A stretch of 64,000 nucleotides of DNA. Origin: Siphonodentalium dalli (taxonomy: Eukaryota; Mollusca; Scaphopoda; Gadilida; Siphonodentaliidae). The translations under genes were made by a program, and so were the position numbers. The notes under the pieces were generated by a model that searched no databases, was not told where the DNA came from, and saw only the letters and a program-made list of their open reading frames with translations. Each line of letters starts with the position of its first letter. Position 1 is the stretch's first letter. Below are positions 35,867 through 47,999 of this stretch, in pieces. The DNA is taken from the NCBI GenBank assembly GCA_032622095.1, contig CP136061.1, positions 194,850,935 through 194,914,934 on the forward strand, written 5' to 3'.

Positions 35867-36188
35867 CGCAAATATATATATAGATTGATCACTGATTGAT
35901 TTAAACTGCACCGTTATATGGAGATGCTTTATACTTTTAGTGGAAATCGACAAGTTTTTCTTTTTAAATTAATTACGGTGGGGCCCCAACAAATAATTTG
36001 AATCGACTTCGGTGCCCCTCCCCTTTTCCATTCCTGACTCCGACAGAGTCACTTTAGAAATATTTAACCTGCACCATTACTTTCTTCGTAAAAGTTACCA
36101 CATTTTGGAGCCGTTTAGATGTGCACGAGTAAATTTCTATAGCGGACAGACAGGCTTTCGCAAAAATAGATATATAGATCATGCGATT

Positions 36189-36913
36189 AATCTCTACTCT
36201 GGCTACGCCATTTTTAAAGCATATTCCACTGGTCAAAACCTTGGAACTTTTTGAAGTTCTGGCCTGTTCTGACGGGGAACTTTGTAACATTAAAAATAAC
36301 GCAGGCAATCAATTTCTTAGATAATACCTTTTTCACAGTATGTGGAGGTTCTAGTTGGAGCTTGCATGATTAAGCGACTTTTGTGATGTTATTTTGCTCT
36401 GCGTCTCTACAATCGTGATATTTACATGGGTTATCATAAATACAATGTTTACCGTGACATCAGCTCACACGAGTCACCTAAATCATGCAATCTATAGCTG
36501 GGACTTTCGCCTACTCTGAAATATATTAATAAGGAACATGTATTAACTAAGACATATATTACCTACATTAAAGGGTGATAAAATAGAAATGGAGAATAAT
36601 CTTGCTCAAAGTAGTTATTTTTACGAATATTAATCCAAATTGACAACACACCCGTCATTCTGATATCTGAATTAAATGCAATGACTCTCGATGGCGAAAT
36701 CACGATGTTTTCTATGGAGTGGTATTCTCGATTTCTTTGAACTTTTCGGCGATGTTAGTAGAATGTTTTATTCTCCATGTTGGCATTGCGCCTGAGTAAT
36801 AACTTATTAGTTTCATGTACACGAACAAGTCCATAATATGTCTTTAAATTGTTCAAAGTGTGCGTGTGTGTGGTGGATATGTGATATCTATGGGCGTAGC
36901 CAGAGTAGAGATT
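36189..36913. mobile_element. inverted-repeat element with GGCTACGCC ends
   Basis: AATCTCTACTCTGGCTACGC at 36189 faces GCGTAGCCAGAGTAGAGATT ending at 36913; 725 bp between outer tips. No coding frame and no convincing target duplication. Confidence 0.55.
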
Positions 36914-37760
36914 CGTGATTGATTTAGATCTTTAGAGAATAATCTACAATCATGGACCTGACGTTGGTGATACATTCATGAATTCTCAAAGTCACTAATT
37001 TTCAATATAGCGGCGAAGAATAGCGTGCATGCGGGTGCCAACCCCCTGGAGTCCCATATATTTAAATGGCATGGAATTTGATATACACCAGTACCAGGAA
37101 GTGTGGTGTTAGTGCACAATCCACATATGACACGAGGCTTGAGTGCATAAGTATGCAGAAGAGTGTCAATCTATCATTCCTATCGGTCTATATCGTTTGG
37201 CCGCAGTACAAAACCTATGACATACAATGCATGGGCGGTACGCTTTAACAATGTGATTTCAACTGTTCACACGAAGATATCGTAATTTATTTCCCTCAAC
37301 TGACAATTTTCTTTAGTTTCATATTTCAATGTCGTGAATGTATTGTGTTCATTTGTGCACCCGGAAGGTGCCGACTGTTTTGCTTTAATTGCAAGAAGAA
37401 GATCGTCCTTTGAGTGGGTAGGGGTGGGGGCTTTATAACTCACAGAAAATAGTGGGTTACAATGAAACTCATAACGTGCGAAATCATGTTCTAGGCGTGG
37501 AAGTAGACTGGTAAAATATTCAGGTTCTTATAGTGCTAAAGGCCCACTTCATTTTCGAGTCACCGATTTTTTTTATAGTGACTTGATTTACGGTTTTAAT
37601 AACAATCTATGCCATAAAATATTATTAAAATACTATAATTCATCACCATTTCAAACGTCTGTGTATCAGAAGATGCCCATAGAGAAATAGAAAAGAGGTG
37701 AAATCATAGAAAGATTTCCCCAGTGTTGGCTCCCAGAATGCGACAGAATTCAAAATAAAG
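36914..37760. other. unassigned sequence
   Basis: Nothing beyond short incidental frames was seen. Confidence 0.4.
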
Positions 37761-37763
37761 AAG

Positions 37764-37831
37764 TATTTTCAATGGAAGGGTAATAACTCTATATAATTAA
37801 AATATAGAGTTGTTCCCCTCCATTGAAAATA
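37764..37831. repeat. hairpin with arms of about 30 bp
   Basis: TATTTTCAATGGAAGGG...AACTCTATA pairs with TATAGAGTT...CCTCCATTGAAAATA across an A/T loop. Confidence 0.8.
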
Positions 37832-37952
37832 ATACACCTTTTACTACAATCTAGATAGATGACAAAAACACGTCGGTAACTCAACAAACAACATGTTCAC
37901 AGTTTATTACCGGATAAGTTGATAATACAATGTTTTGAAGCTTCCTCTTTAA

Positions 37953-38595
37953 AGGGGTACTGTACACAAAGATAGGCGATTTTTGTATTTACTCCCATTG
38001 AAATAACTTTCAAGTTCGATTGTGTTCGTGTTAAATGAGTTTCGTATAAACCTAATTTAGCGAAAAAAATATTGATCTTGGAAACAAAAATATTACGATT
38101 TCAAACTACGCGCCATGTTTTTGACCTTCACCGGAGAAGACGCAGGTCGCAGGAAGAACCGGAAGTTCATTGCTAACAGCTTCGATTGATGCATTCAATC
38201 TCTTCCATCGAACAATCTCACTCCCTATAAAACACTTGACGCTTTATGACTCTTGTTTCTTTCTCCCTTTTTCCGAATCGGTTATAACGGGCCTTCTTTT
38301 GCAGGTAACATGTTTTGTTTGCAACTCAATAATGTTCGTGAACGGCCGTCGATAAAAGACACGCAACATATGCGATTTCAAGAACGGTAACTCGTAATGG
38401 CATAATTCTCCATTTTATGACTCCAGCCATAAATGAATTTATATTAAATAATTCAATTTTACTTTTACATTAGCCTGTTAACCGGAACGTTTTCAGTAGA
38501 CATCGTCGACTCAAATTAGTTATTTTATAATATAATATTCATATTAGATCGCTATTGTCACTGGGAATTTATTGAAATTGGGGTACAGTACCCCT
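37953..38595. mobile_element. TTAA-flanked MITE, family 1, copy 3
   Basis: Flanked by TTAA at 37949-37952 and 38596-38599; tips AGGGGTACTGTAC and GTACAGTACCCCT. The right half matches 28286-28868 (TTTTATGACTCCAGCCATAA, GACTCAAATTA); the left half differs. Confidence 0.85.
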
Positions 38596-38599
38596 TTAA

Positions 38600-39523
38600 T
38601 ATGGCATATATTTTATATTGTTGATCTGGGGGTTCAAAAATTAAGTGAGCCTTAATTATAAATTTAAGCGTGTTGCTATAATTTCCTAAAAAAAAGAGTA
38701 ACCAACGTCACCTGACTATGCCATTGCCTAAGAATTCCTTCAGTAAACCGTCTTAATCCTTTTATCAGTTAAAATCAAGAATTTACGCTGGTGATCCCCT
38801 GAGATTTCATGCGGAATGCCAGTTTAAATACTGCAAAACAATGAAATGCAATTTACGCGGTTGTAACCAACCATTTCATTGACTGATTAGGGAATATGAT
38901 TCTGTATAATGATTCGATACTGCGCATATCGTTAAAAAATTTGGCCACAAATATATTCCATAATTCACTTTTTAACATTTTCACGATAGGGAATACGTCA
39001 CCTCCACTGATCATGGACGGAGTGCATGTGGTGGCAACATCACTATAGGTCGACAATTTAAACTCGCAGATTGGCGCCAAAAAATTAGTTGATCTTCCAA
39101 CTCTATAGCAATGGTATTTATAGTTGTATATAACTTCAAACTTCGCACGCCAAACATCAGCAGACTATATAAGGTCGGTTCGACAGTTCGAATCGGCTTC
39201 TTTTTCGGCAGATTGTTCAACAACGATAGCTCCAATCAAATCAATTCAAGATACTGATTTGAAATGCAATGGAAAAGCAGATGTTGATCGGCGGGCGAAC
39301 CATCCATGTGGTTTTAATACGACTTTTAACAAACAGAATTGTGTGCGCTGTATATATGCGTTAACTTGGAAAATAAATGTACTCGAGCAAGTAAAGTGCG
39401 CTATATAAAAGAGGCACGGAATATCACAGTGGAACTTCGCCAGCTAGACAGTGTCTAGTGTGACCATTATTACTGGGTGGCAAATAAGGAACAAGTGTCT
39501 ACATAACCAGGAAGTTTTGCTAT
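38600..39523. other. unassigned sequence with a 94-codon frame
   Basis: An open frame at 39124-39408 (+) encodes a Cys-containing peptide with no recognised domain or signal peptide. No supporting splice or promoter signal. Confidence 0.3.
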
Positions 39524-39890
39524 TATATAGTGCGTTCGTGGACAATGCCAACTAATGCACGTGACTGTGACAAGATATTAGGGAACAATCCGCCCCATTG
39601 ACTAATCTTGTTTGCCAATGCAAAGCAAACTGATACATGATCGAGGTCTCCTACTTCAATGTGACGTCACAGCATGTGTCTGACAATACGTCAGTATATA
39701 CCTATTATATATACTGCGTTCGTGGAAAATGCCAATTAATGCACGTGACTGTGCCAAAATATTAGGGAACAAACGCCCCATTTTGGCTAATCTTGTTTGC
39801 CAATGCATTGCAAACTGACACGTGATCGAGGTCTCCCACTTCAATGTGACTTCACAGCATGTGTGTGACAATACGTTATTATATCACTAT
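39524..39890. repeat. tandem duplication of about 185 bp
   Basis: Two copies (about 39524-39700 and 39712-39890) share TGCGTTCGTGG, AATGCACGTGACTGTG, ATCTTGTTTGCCAATGCA, GTGATCGAGGTCTCC/ATGATCGAGGTCTCC and CACAGCATGTGT. Each has a CACGTG E-box; the first has TGACGTCA (39661-39668), where the second has TGACTTCA. Confidence 0.85.
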
Positions 39891-40062
39891 ATATGATGCA
39901 CATAATTAACCTCCGACTTGGTTGAAGATTTCGTTATAGTGTACAAGTTTGCCTTATCTGTGCACTGGTAATGTACTAAACTTTTGCACATTGAGAGAAT
40001 AATATAAAATATATTAACACGGGCTCCCATGAGTTTAGATCTCATACCACCCATGGAATCCA

Positions 40063-40255
40063 AATTAAAACAAAGGACCTTAAAGATACATAATCCGAAT
40101 TAACGCTCCAAAATTACTATATTACTTTGGCTTCGGGGGTAACAAAAATATTTGAATCGAGTCGATGAACCCACCCATCAAATATCAGAGTTATCAGATA
40201 TCGATTTTTGAAATCTGTTATTTTTCATCACCTGGAATATTTGGCGGCCTGGAAA
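40063..40255. mobile_element. partial TTAA MITE, family 2
   Basis: CTTTGGCTTCGGGGGTAACA, ATTTGAATCGAGTCGATGAA and ATATCGATTTTTGAAATCTG match the left half of the family-2 MITEs at 50614 and 52923. No right end. Confidence 0.6.
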
Positions 40256-42129
40256 TATTCGACGAGCCGACCGACATTCTCTCGTTACCAAATTACGTTG
40301 AACAAAATGTTGACATATAACACGTTTTGGAAAATTTTGTACTAGAATTGTCAATGGTTAGCATTACTTTTTGGTAATTAATAGACTCTGATAACCACAT
40401 GTGTGTGGACGGAAGTGAACGCTGGTTTGCGGTAGTCAGTCATTTACCTCAGACTGACTACGGAACGCATATTTTCGTCTTTCCCTCCAATTGTGTAAAA
40501 ATCCCAACCCGGGCGCCAATCTGCCTCGATGAGGGGTATGTTCCGCTATATTTTCGTACTAATTTAGTTTCAGTGTCGTGTCTAGTTCTCTCGTAAATCA
40601 AGGTTAAACCTCCTATTTTCGCAGGGGGGGGGGGGGTCGTGCAAAAAAAATTCCGACACAAGGCCGGGGGGGTGGGGGGTCGCAGCTCCTGAAAACACGT
40701 TTTTTCCGGTGTTTTTTGGTGCTTACGATTTTTTTCCTTTTGCTCTTTTTTGACCTAATTACAAGCTGTTTAGCCTATATAATGATTGTTTTGATGTGTT
40801 ATGATCTAAATAACACATGTAGTGTACACACAAGATACTAGGTACAGTTATCTGTGGTCAGGTTGGCCTCAGAATGTTTTTATTATTTGGTCCCTTCTAA
40901 TACTAAGTAGACCTTCGTGAAAATTTTAACTGCGCTGGCCCACCTGGTTTGGATAACCACTTGGTATGTAAATATATTATAATGAACTCTAAAGACAAAT
41001 AAACCATATATACTTCAGTAAGTAAAATAAAATATCACATTACCACTATCTGTGGTATCAAACTGAAATTCAACTCTCCAAGTCTGATATGAAACTGAAA
41101 TAATGTGTGAAATAAATGTAGAACATGCCTGTTCTCTAATCTATAAACATGTTTCTGGCACAAAATTACTAATACTATAAAAGACAAAAGTGCTACAGTG
41201 TTACATACCCAATTATTAATGAACAGACATTCACATGGATCTCTATCAGTCTCAATAGCATTTTCTTAGTAAAACATGACTGCCTTTCACTTGTGAAATA
41301 ATGAGATATTATTTATTTATATGCGCTATTCTACAACCATTTAGCTATTGTTAATATTAAAATGATCCATCTAACCACGTACACTGCATATTGTAAAACA
41401 GGCAAGAAACAGTTTGATAAGTGTCTAGTGCAAAGTCTGGAATAAATAATTAGATAAAATATTTTTAAAAAGGTGTTTCACTGGTTGTGTCAGCTGGTTG
41501 TGTTGAGTTTTTCATGATAAATGTTTTTAATCTCATGAGTGTATTGCTTGTGCTCATAGTTATTTATTAGTATTTGAGTTTAACTGGTGGCGAAAGTACA
41601 CCAAAGTTGGATGATGCTTGAAAAAACAGAATGGTCAAATTACGAATGACTGATAATTATTATATATGTTCATTCTAATTTAACCATTCTCTGTTTCTCA
41701 ACATCAGCCACCTTCACTGGACATTCTACACCCTGATGTTTTTGCCTATAATAGCTCTCCAGCTTGATAAATTTCATTCAAATGTGACTGGAAAGGGGGG
41801 GGGTCCCAAAACCATGAGTGGAAAACAATATTTTTTTTGCACAAAGAGGGGGGGTGGGGGTCCAAAGTGCTGCAAAAAAAAAAAATCAGCGTTGTGTATG
41901 CAAATTTTTTCCTCCCCCCCCCCTGATTTTCGTGCTAAAAATACGTCACGTTTGTGATCAAAGACACATTTTTCAAACTATACGATGTCGTATTTAATAA
42001 CAAAGACATGTTTTGGATGCCTTAATATCCCAATGAAAGCCACGCTTAACGGTTGGCCACTGTTTCCTGTGTTTTCTCGATATACGAGCCCGATTTCAAA
42101 GCGTGGTGCTCTAACATAATTGAACGTCC
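40256..42129. other. unassigned sequence with G-rich tracts
   Basis: Two related G-rich patches: 40625-40680 (G12, then G7TG6 on the same strand) and 41797-41860 (G9, G7TG5), with a C10 run near 41914-41923. All are potential G-quadruplex formers. No gene signal in the rest. Confidence 0.5.
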
Positions 42130-42134
42130 TGTAA

Positions 42135-42451
42135 AATATGACAAACTAGCATTGAACACCCGGTATATATTTTATTATTTGTATTGAACGTCCAGTAAAC
42201 TTTCGATTACACCCTGTAAAATGCCTTTTACGGCCGGTTAGCATTATATTGCACGTTTCTAACTTGATTCTCACATGCCACAAATATACATTTTAACATT
42301 TCCACAGCCAATATTGCTACTTGTGCTAACAATTGTTTATTAAATGGTCAAATGTCACAGTCAAGATATGAGATGCATTAGATCATCCTACATATAGTCA
42401 TTGAATGTCCAATGTTTGAGATTTCCCTTGTTTGTTATCTTAACTAGCACT
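42135..42451 (-). repeat. TTAA-ended dispersed repeat, family 3, copy 1
   Basis: The right tip is ACTAGCACT|TTAA (42452-42455). Inverted relative to 46725-47010, sharing ATGCATTAGATCATCCTACA, ACAGCCAATATTGCTACTTG and TAAACTTTCGATTACACCC. A fragment recurs at about 42660-42755. Confidence 0.75.
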
Positions 42452-42857
42452 TTAACTATCATGAGTAACCATGAAAATCCCACACTCTTTTGTCAATGGT
42501 AGTCTTTTATATTTTAAAACTATAGATTAACTATAGTTTACAATGTGCCATAATTGATCCAAAATACGACAAATTGTATCTTGTTTTAGTGGAAATAAGT
42601 CACATGATGGCATGTTCTAGAAAATAACACAATATAACACAGTATAAACTGTATACAGTATAAATCTGACAAACAAGCATTGAACGCCCGGTATTTTTTT
42701 ATTATTTGTATTGAACGGCTGGTAAACTTTCGATTACACCCTGTAAAATGCCATATACTTAATGATTTATGTATATTGGAGTGAAAACTGAAGTGATGCC
42801 GATCGCTAGTATTAAATTAGACTATAGACCATCAATGACAAACACATGTGGGCATAA

Positions 42858-44340
42858 TGAATGAATGAATGAATTTATTGGAAGCAAACCATTACAATGG
42901 TGTCAGCTACACAATTTAAACACAAAAGCTGAAAATATAACAGTAACATGCAAAGTGACTAGTACAGAACAATGAATGGGTAATCCCAACACACTATATA
43001 ATAACAATTTAAACACAAAAGCTGAAAATATAATAGTAACATGCAAAGTGACTAGTACAGAACAATGAATGGGTAACCCCAACACACTAAATAATCAATA
43101 TCGAAGTATCTAGCTTGTAAATATTTGCTTCATGTTTAGGGTTTACTGTACTACTGAGTTCTTTTTAAATGAGTTTTAAAGTGTCCCTTGTAGTTCTAGG
43201 TTGATTCTGCACACGATTTAATGTAATCGCAGATATATCTAGTATAGCTAGGGTTTGTTGGATTCAGAATTTGTTATAGAATCTTAAAAGATTCAGACGA
43301 ATTGTGTGCAATAGGGGCAGAATTAATGTTTAATTTGTTCAATAAAACATCACGTTGTTGAACATATTTTATGCAGTATAGAAAAAAGTGTTCTTCATCT
43401 TCTAATATATCACATGCCAAGCATTTTCTGTCTTTTCTATCAGGTTTAGGTAGTTTGTATCGGTCTCTTTCTATTGCCAATGTGTGTGTGCTTAGTCTGA
43501 ATGATGTTAATAACCTTGTTTGTGATTTGGAAATGCCAAATTTTAAGTATTTCTGGCAATCAAAATTAGAATATATTTTTCCAAATAATTGAAGCTTATT
43601 GTCTGAGTCTTTGTTGGCGATACTCTTTAAAGTTTTCTGAGTGGATTTCAGATAGTTGTCATCAATTTCTTTTTCCAAGCTATTGCTATTCAGTGTATTG
43701 GTGTTATCCATTTCAAATATTTTAATAATGTTATTAACAGCTGTGAACCATGATTTGTGGCCTCCCAAGAAAAGTTCTTGGTCAAGATCATAGACCTCCT
43801 TGAGAAAACGGTTTGATGGAAGCATTTTTAGGCGTTTATAATACTTAAGTGTTAACTTGGAAATGAAAACATATATAGGTGACCTTCCAAGTTCATATGG
43901 ACTAGCTAAATTAGACGCTTTCCGATGTAAACCTAAAGTGTATTTGCAGAATATTGTATTAATCTTTTCAAAAGGGGTTGTGTCTTTGATTAATGCTTTC
44001 TCTGTGAAATCACTAATCCATATTATAGATCCATAGACAAGAATGGGTCTTATAAGTGTATCAAAACGTTGAGTGGCAAGTTCTATGTTAGATATGTTGA
44101 AGTCCAGATTTTGATTTAAGAGAGAAAATTGCTTTTAGGGCTTTATCAGCCATATGCTTGGCTGCATGTTGTAAATTTCCAGTGTAATAAAATAGTGATC
44201 CAAGATATTTGTAACAGTCTACGATCTCAAGTTTTGAGTTTGATAATCTGAAATAAAATTTTGCATAATTGGTCTTTTTTCTACTAAAAATTATGGCTTT
44301 GGTTTTATCGGTATTTATTTTTAGCATCCATCATAATTGA
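42858..44340 (-). mobile_element. second LINE fragment, 5'-truncated
   Basis: The 3' end is a (TTCA)n tail (42858-42875), typical of CR1/L2-like elements that end in short tandem repeats rather than poly-A. The element is cut off just after the RT catalytic region. Its 3' untranslated part holds a 93-bp direct duplication (42913-43005 and 43006-43098). Confidence 0.85.
43274..44330 (-). pseudogene. LINE RT thumb and C-terminal region, frameshifted
   Basis: Reading from 44327: KINTDKTKAIIFSR, then CYKYLGSLFYY (RT post-palm motif), then a frame break at about 44105 in AAATCAAAAT. The second frame continues without a stop through LIRPIL-YGSIIW and a C-terminal region with CLACDILEDEEHFFLYC, a C-x2-C-x7-H-x4-C knuckle, ending at 43274. 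It parallels the C-terminus of the 2382-4379 LINE but is clearly another family. It lacks the YADD box and endonuclease, so it is dead. Confidence 0.85.
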
Positions 44341-46438
44341 ATTCATATTACGGTCGTAATCTACAATCTTTGTTTCGACAAATAAAACTTTTTATTTTTA
44401 CCTCCAGCTGGTGCCAAAAATGTGCTAAAATAGGGTTTTATATGGAGTGGCATGGTGTTCTGAACACCGAAATAGATATAATGAACATGGATGTGCTTGT
44501 ACCCCCCATCCCAATTGATCAAATACTACTAATAGTTGGAAATTTTAGCACTCCAATTTACCATCAAGCAGTTGGACAATTCAGACATTAAACAAGTAGA
44601 ATCTTGATCTCTTGTAATGCTTTATTTACTCAATCATGAATTAACATGAAATTAGAGATGAATGTGAACATATATACACTATTTACAACATGGATTTTCA
44701 GTCTATATTAGCATTTTTTATTTATAGCCTAGTTGAAAAATTACAACTTAATGGTGACAATCAAATTCGAAACGGTAGTCGGATATTTTGGGGGTGAGTT
44801 GATTATAGTCGAGCAATTGGATCCCAAAGAGTACAAATACATGGATATTCCCTATATTTCACGGGGAGGGTCATGCCATCAAACGGGACCAGGGGCACAG
44901 GATGCGAGGATGCGGAGGGAACATGTGACCTCGGTCTAGGGATGGCGAGATGTACCACGGATTGCCCTTTTGTCAGCATACTGTATGCAATCCATGTAAA
45001 ATTGAAGGAATATTCAGGGAGCTGTTAAGTTATATACTTATACATGTATATTAAACTGGCGTGTGTGTATTCAATTGGTTATAGTCCATAACATTAATAT
45101 AAAGTGCCCTTTTATGTAGACCTTCCCCTTGTTTCCCGATGCTTCTGGTGGACCTCATTTCGACGTGTCGTTGAATCTATATATATATACGCCCCATTTA
45201 TATATTTCAGATAGACGAATCCTTTGATATTCTTGGGTCGGATGCCCCAGCCGAAGTTCTGTTGTCGGGAGCCCGACTGCATTCACCACCAAACACAAAA
45301 CGAGCTTAGTTTAAACAGTATTTATTCCATGAACAATACAACATAAATTACAATATATCAGAATATAACATCATGGACCGGATTCGATATCAAGCGTGTG
45401 TGCTTATGTGAGTCGTTTCCGGGAATCAGTTTTTATCCATCCCACACAGCGAGACGAGAGAACGACTGTCTGATTTATAACAAAACGAGCTTCAGCAGAC
45501 ATTTAAAGATACACGAACGTGCCAGTGTGGATCAACATGAAGATGGTGTGGTAACACCAGTTACACATTCACCTGCCCAGTCATGTATATGTATGGCGAT
45601 CTAGTCACAAACATCACTCGTGGCTGGGTCCATGCATCTCTGTAATATATACAGTAAATAATGACTAAATTATTGCTGTGTTCAGGATTTGTATACATGT
45701 ATATATATGTAGCCATAAGAAGTCATATTCTGGCGGGTAAACAGAAATACAAGTCCGAAATCGGACAACGGGTACATTATTGACGGTCAATTTAACTCTT
45801 AAAATTAATTAGGTATATAGCTGAGGTAAGGGAATTATTTGTAGACGATTGAGAGACCAACGAATCGCGCCATAATTATTATGTTAACTCAAATGTATAA
45901 AATACCAGCGGGCATATACATAACCCATCTATATTAAGAGAACATATTGTCGACTGACATGAATAACTGACCCGGCAACTTCAACTAATCATAACATCTG
46001 ATTGTTTCGGGTTAGCTGTCAGTGTGTATGATAGGCCTATGCATACTAATATTAGTTAGAAATTACCACACGAGATATGGATGTTGCAAGGAAACAACGA
46101 TAGTCGACCAATGGGATTGAGTGGTAACATTTCGCAACCTGCTTTAGCTGGGCCGGTAATTACTATCTAATATCAACATTTCTTCCTTCTTCTTATACAA
46201 TACAATGGGTTGATTTGTGTCAGCGGAAGATTCAAAATATTGTTCCATAAATTATTCCAGGCAGACTCCAGTTTATGTATCGTAATGTTTGTTAAAAAAT
46301 TACCACACGTGTCCAAACTGTGCGTGGTAATGACAATTATGCTGAGTCACTCGTTGAAATTATATATTTTCGTGCGCTGCCATGACAATTAGGTTCAAAC
46401 AAAACCCTGCATTTTTATGTTACTAGTATATGGAACAA
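44341..46438. other. unassigned sequence
   Basis: AT-rich with short open frames only (for example 44733-44939 and 45398-45604), none with a domain I recognise. A TA microsatellite lies at about 45179-45188. Confidence 0.4.
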
Positions 46439-46439
46439 C

Positions 46440-46532
46440 TTGCGGTTGTAAGATGGATAACACGAAAATCAAGTGGTTACTATTAACAATAATAACCACT
46501 TGATTTTAGAGTTATCCATCTTACAACCGCAA
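46440..46532. repeat. palindrome with arms of about 40 bp
   Basis: TTGCGGTTGTAAGATGGATAAC pairs with GTTATCCATCTTACAACCGCAA, and AATCAAGTGGTTA with TAACCACTTGATT, around a short A/T loop. The right arm is the start of a family-2 MITE half. Confidence 0.85.
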
Positions 46533-47220
46533 TTTGTCCGTTTGAGCACGTGGTCCTGGGCAAGATCTGGTCCACAAACAATAGAAACAGCAAACATCAA
46601 ACATCGATATATAATCACTCTGAACTTTGATGGGTGGGTTTCTCGACTCGAATCAAATATTTTTTACCCCCGAAGCCAAAGAAATAGTAATTTAGGAGCG
46701 TTTGATCGGATTGAGTACCTTTAAAGTGCTAGTTAAGATAACAAACAAGGGAAAATCTCAAACATTGGACATTCAAGGACTATATGTAGGATGATCTAAT
46801 GCATCTCATATCTTGACTGTGACATTTGACCATTTAATAAACATTTGTTAGCACAAGTAGCAATATTGGCTGTGGAAATGTAAAAGTGTACATTTGTGGC
46901 ATGTGAAAATCAAGTTAGAAACGTGCAATATGCTGCTAACCGGCTGTAAAGGGAATTTTACGGGGTGTAATCGAAAGTTTACCAGCCGTTCAATACAAAT
47001 AATAATTTAAAAATACATTGATTTTAGAGTTATCCATCTTACACCCGCAATTTGTCTGTTTGAGCACGTGGTTCTGGTCCACATCTCCAAAAATTAACAA
47101 ACTTCGATATCTGATCACTCTGAGCTTTGATGAGTGGGTTACTCGACTCGAATAACATAATTGTTTACCCCCGAAGCCAAAGAAATAGTAATTTAAGGCG
47201 CTTAATCGGATTGAGTACCT
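46493..47220. mobile_element. composite: two family-2 MITE halves around a family-3 repeat
   Basis: 46493-46720 and about 47017-47220 are both right halves of the family-2 MITE, each ending ATTGAGTACCT followed by TTAA. Between them 46725-47013 is the inverted partner of 42135-42451, starting TTAA|AGTGCTAGTTAAG. Confidence 0.75.
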
Positions 47221-47224
47221 TTAA

Positions 47225-47999
47225 TCTATCAGTTCTTGATGCGTACTAATTTAGAGACAAATAATAAATTAATATTTTAATCTCTCAAGTGTATTAAAAT
47301 CTGATTTTAACGGGTTACCAAAATTAACTCGCATGTTCTTAAATTTGCATGGTCTAAAAATATAACGTGGGAACGCGAAATGTATCGAACGAGATATACA
47401 GCCTGATGGTCCCAGGAGAAAATAGTATAATAAAATCCATTATATTTGGTCTACTGTTAATAATTGTTCAGATTCTGTACACAATGATGATGGGGATGTG
47501 TGAAATTCAAGCTGTTAAATTTCGCCAAAGAGATCCATAGAAATACATTGTTGAAAACACTGTTGTCTTGCAATTTTATGCCTGCATTTATGCAAAACGT
47601 GCGTCTCGCCCTCAATTAAGTTTGTTCAGCTACACTCATCCCACACTACAAGCCACAAGCAAGAAAGCAATGCCATTACACAGTTCATTTACAAATAGTA
47701 TTATGTATATATACACATGTCGTCACGCGCGTACACTATGCTCAGACGACATCCACACCCCGAAGCAGTTACTGCCGAAGTACACAATGCTGTCATTGCA
47801 GACGATGACTCCGAATTCATAAAAGTCCAAGACCTTTTCCCATACAATAGACTAATATAATATAGCAACCGTTCCGCTCTTAATCTCACAAACTATGCAA
47901 ATAGCAAATACGTAGTTCGAAAATAACACATACAAAATTGCATTTAGAACTTGAATATAATTGTTTTGGTTGATGCAAGCATGAAGCATATGATGTTTG
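47225..47999. other. unassigned sequence
   Basis: No supported gene or repeat. Confidence 0.4.

Larger units (their letters stand above)
31560..36150. repeat. satellite-like array, period near 285 bp, interrupted
   Basis: GACTCGAATGGC/GACTCGAATGACG-type anchors recur near 31922, 32216, 34430, 34720, 34999, 35282 and 35573, spaced about 280-295 bp. Each unit has two related halves (CACCATTAGACTCCTCATA and TTGGTGGAAATCGGCGCTAAA). The array is split by the element at 32325-34250 and decays after about 35700. Open frames in it track the repeat and are not genes. Confidence 0.8.

Noticed and set aside
31560-36150. CRISPR-like regular spacing
   Set aside because: The period is about 285 bp with diverged units and no short identical repeats; this is a eukaryotic satellite-like array.
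45398-45604. C2H2 zinc-finger-like SFSRHLKIHER
   Set aside because: Paired cysteines are not correctly spaced before the helix and no second finger follows.
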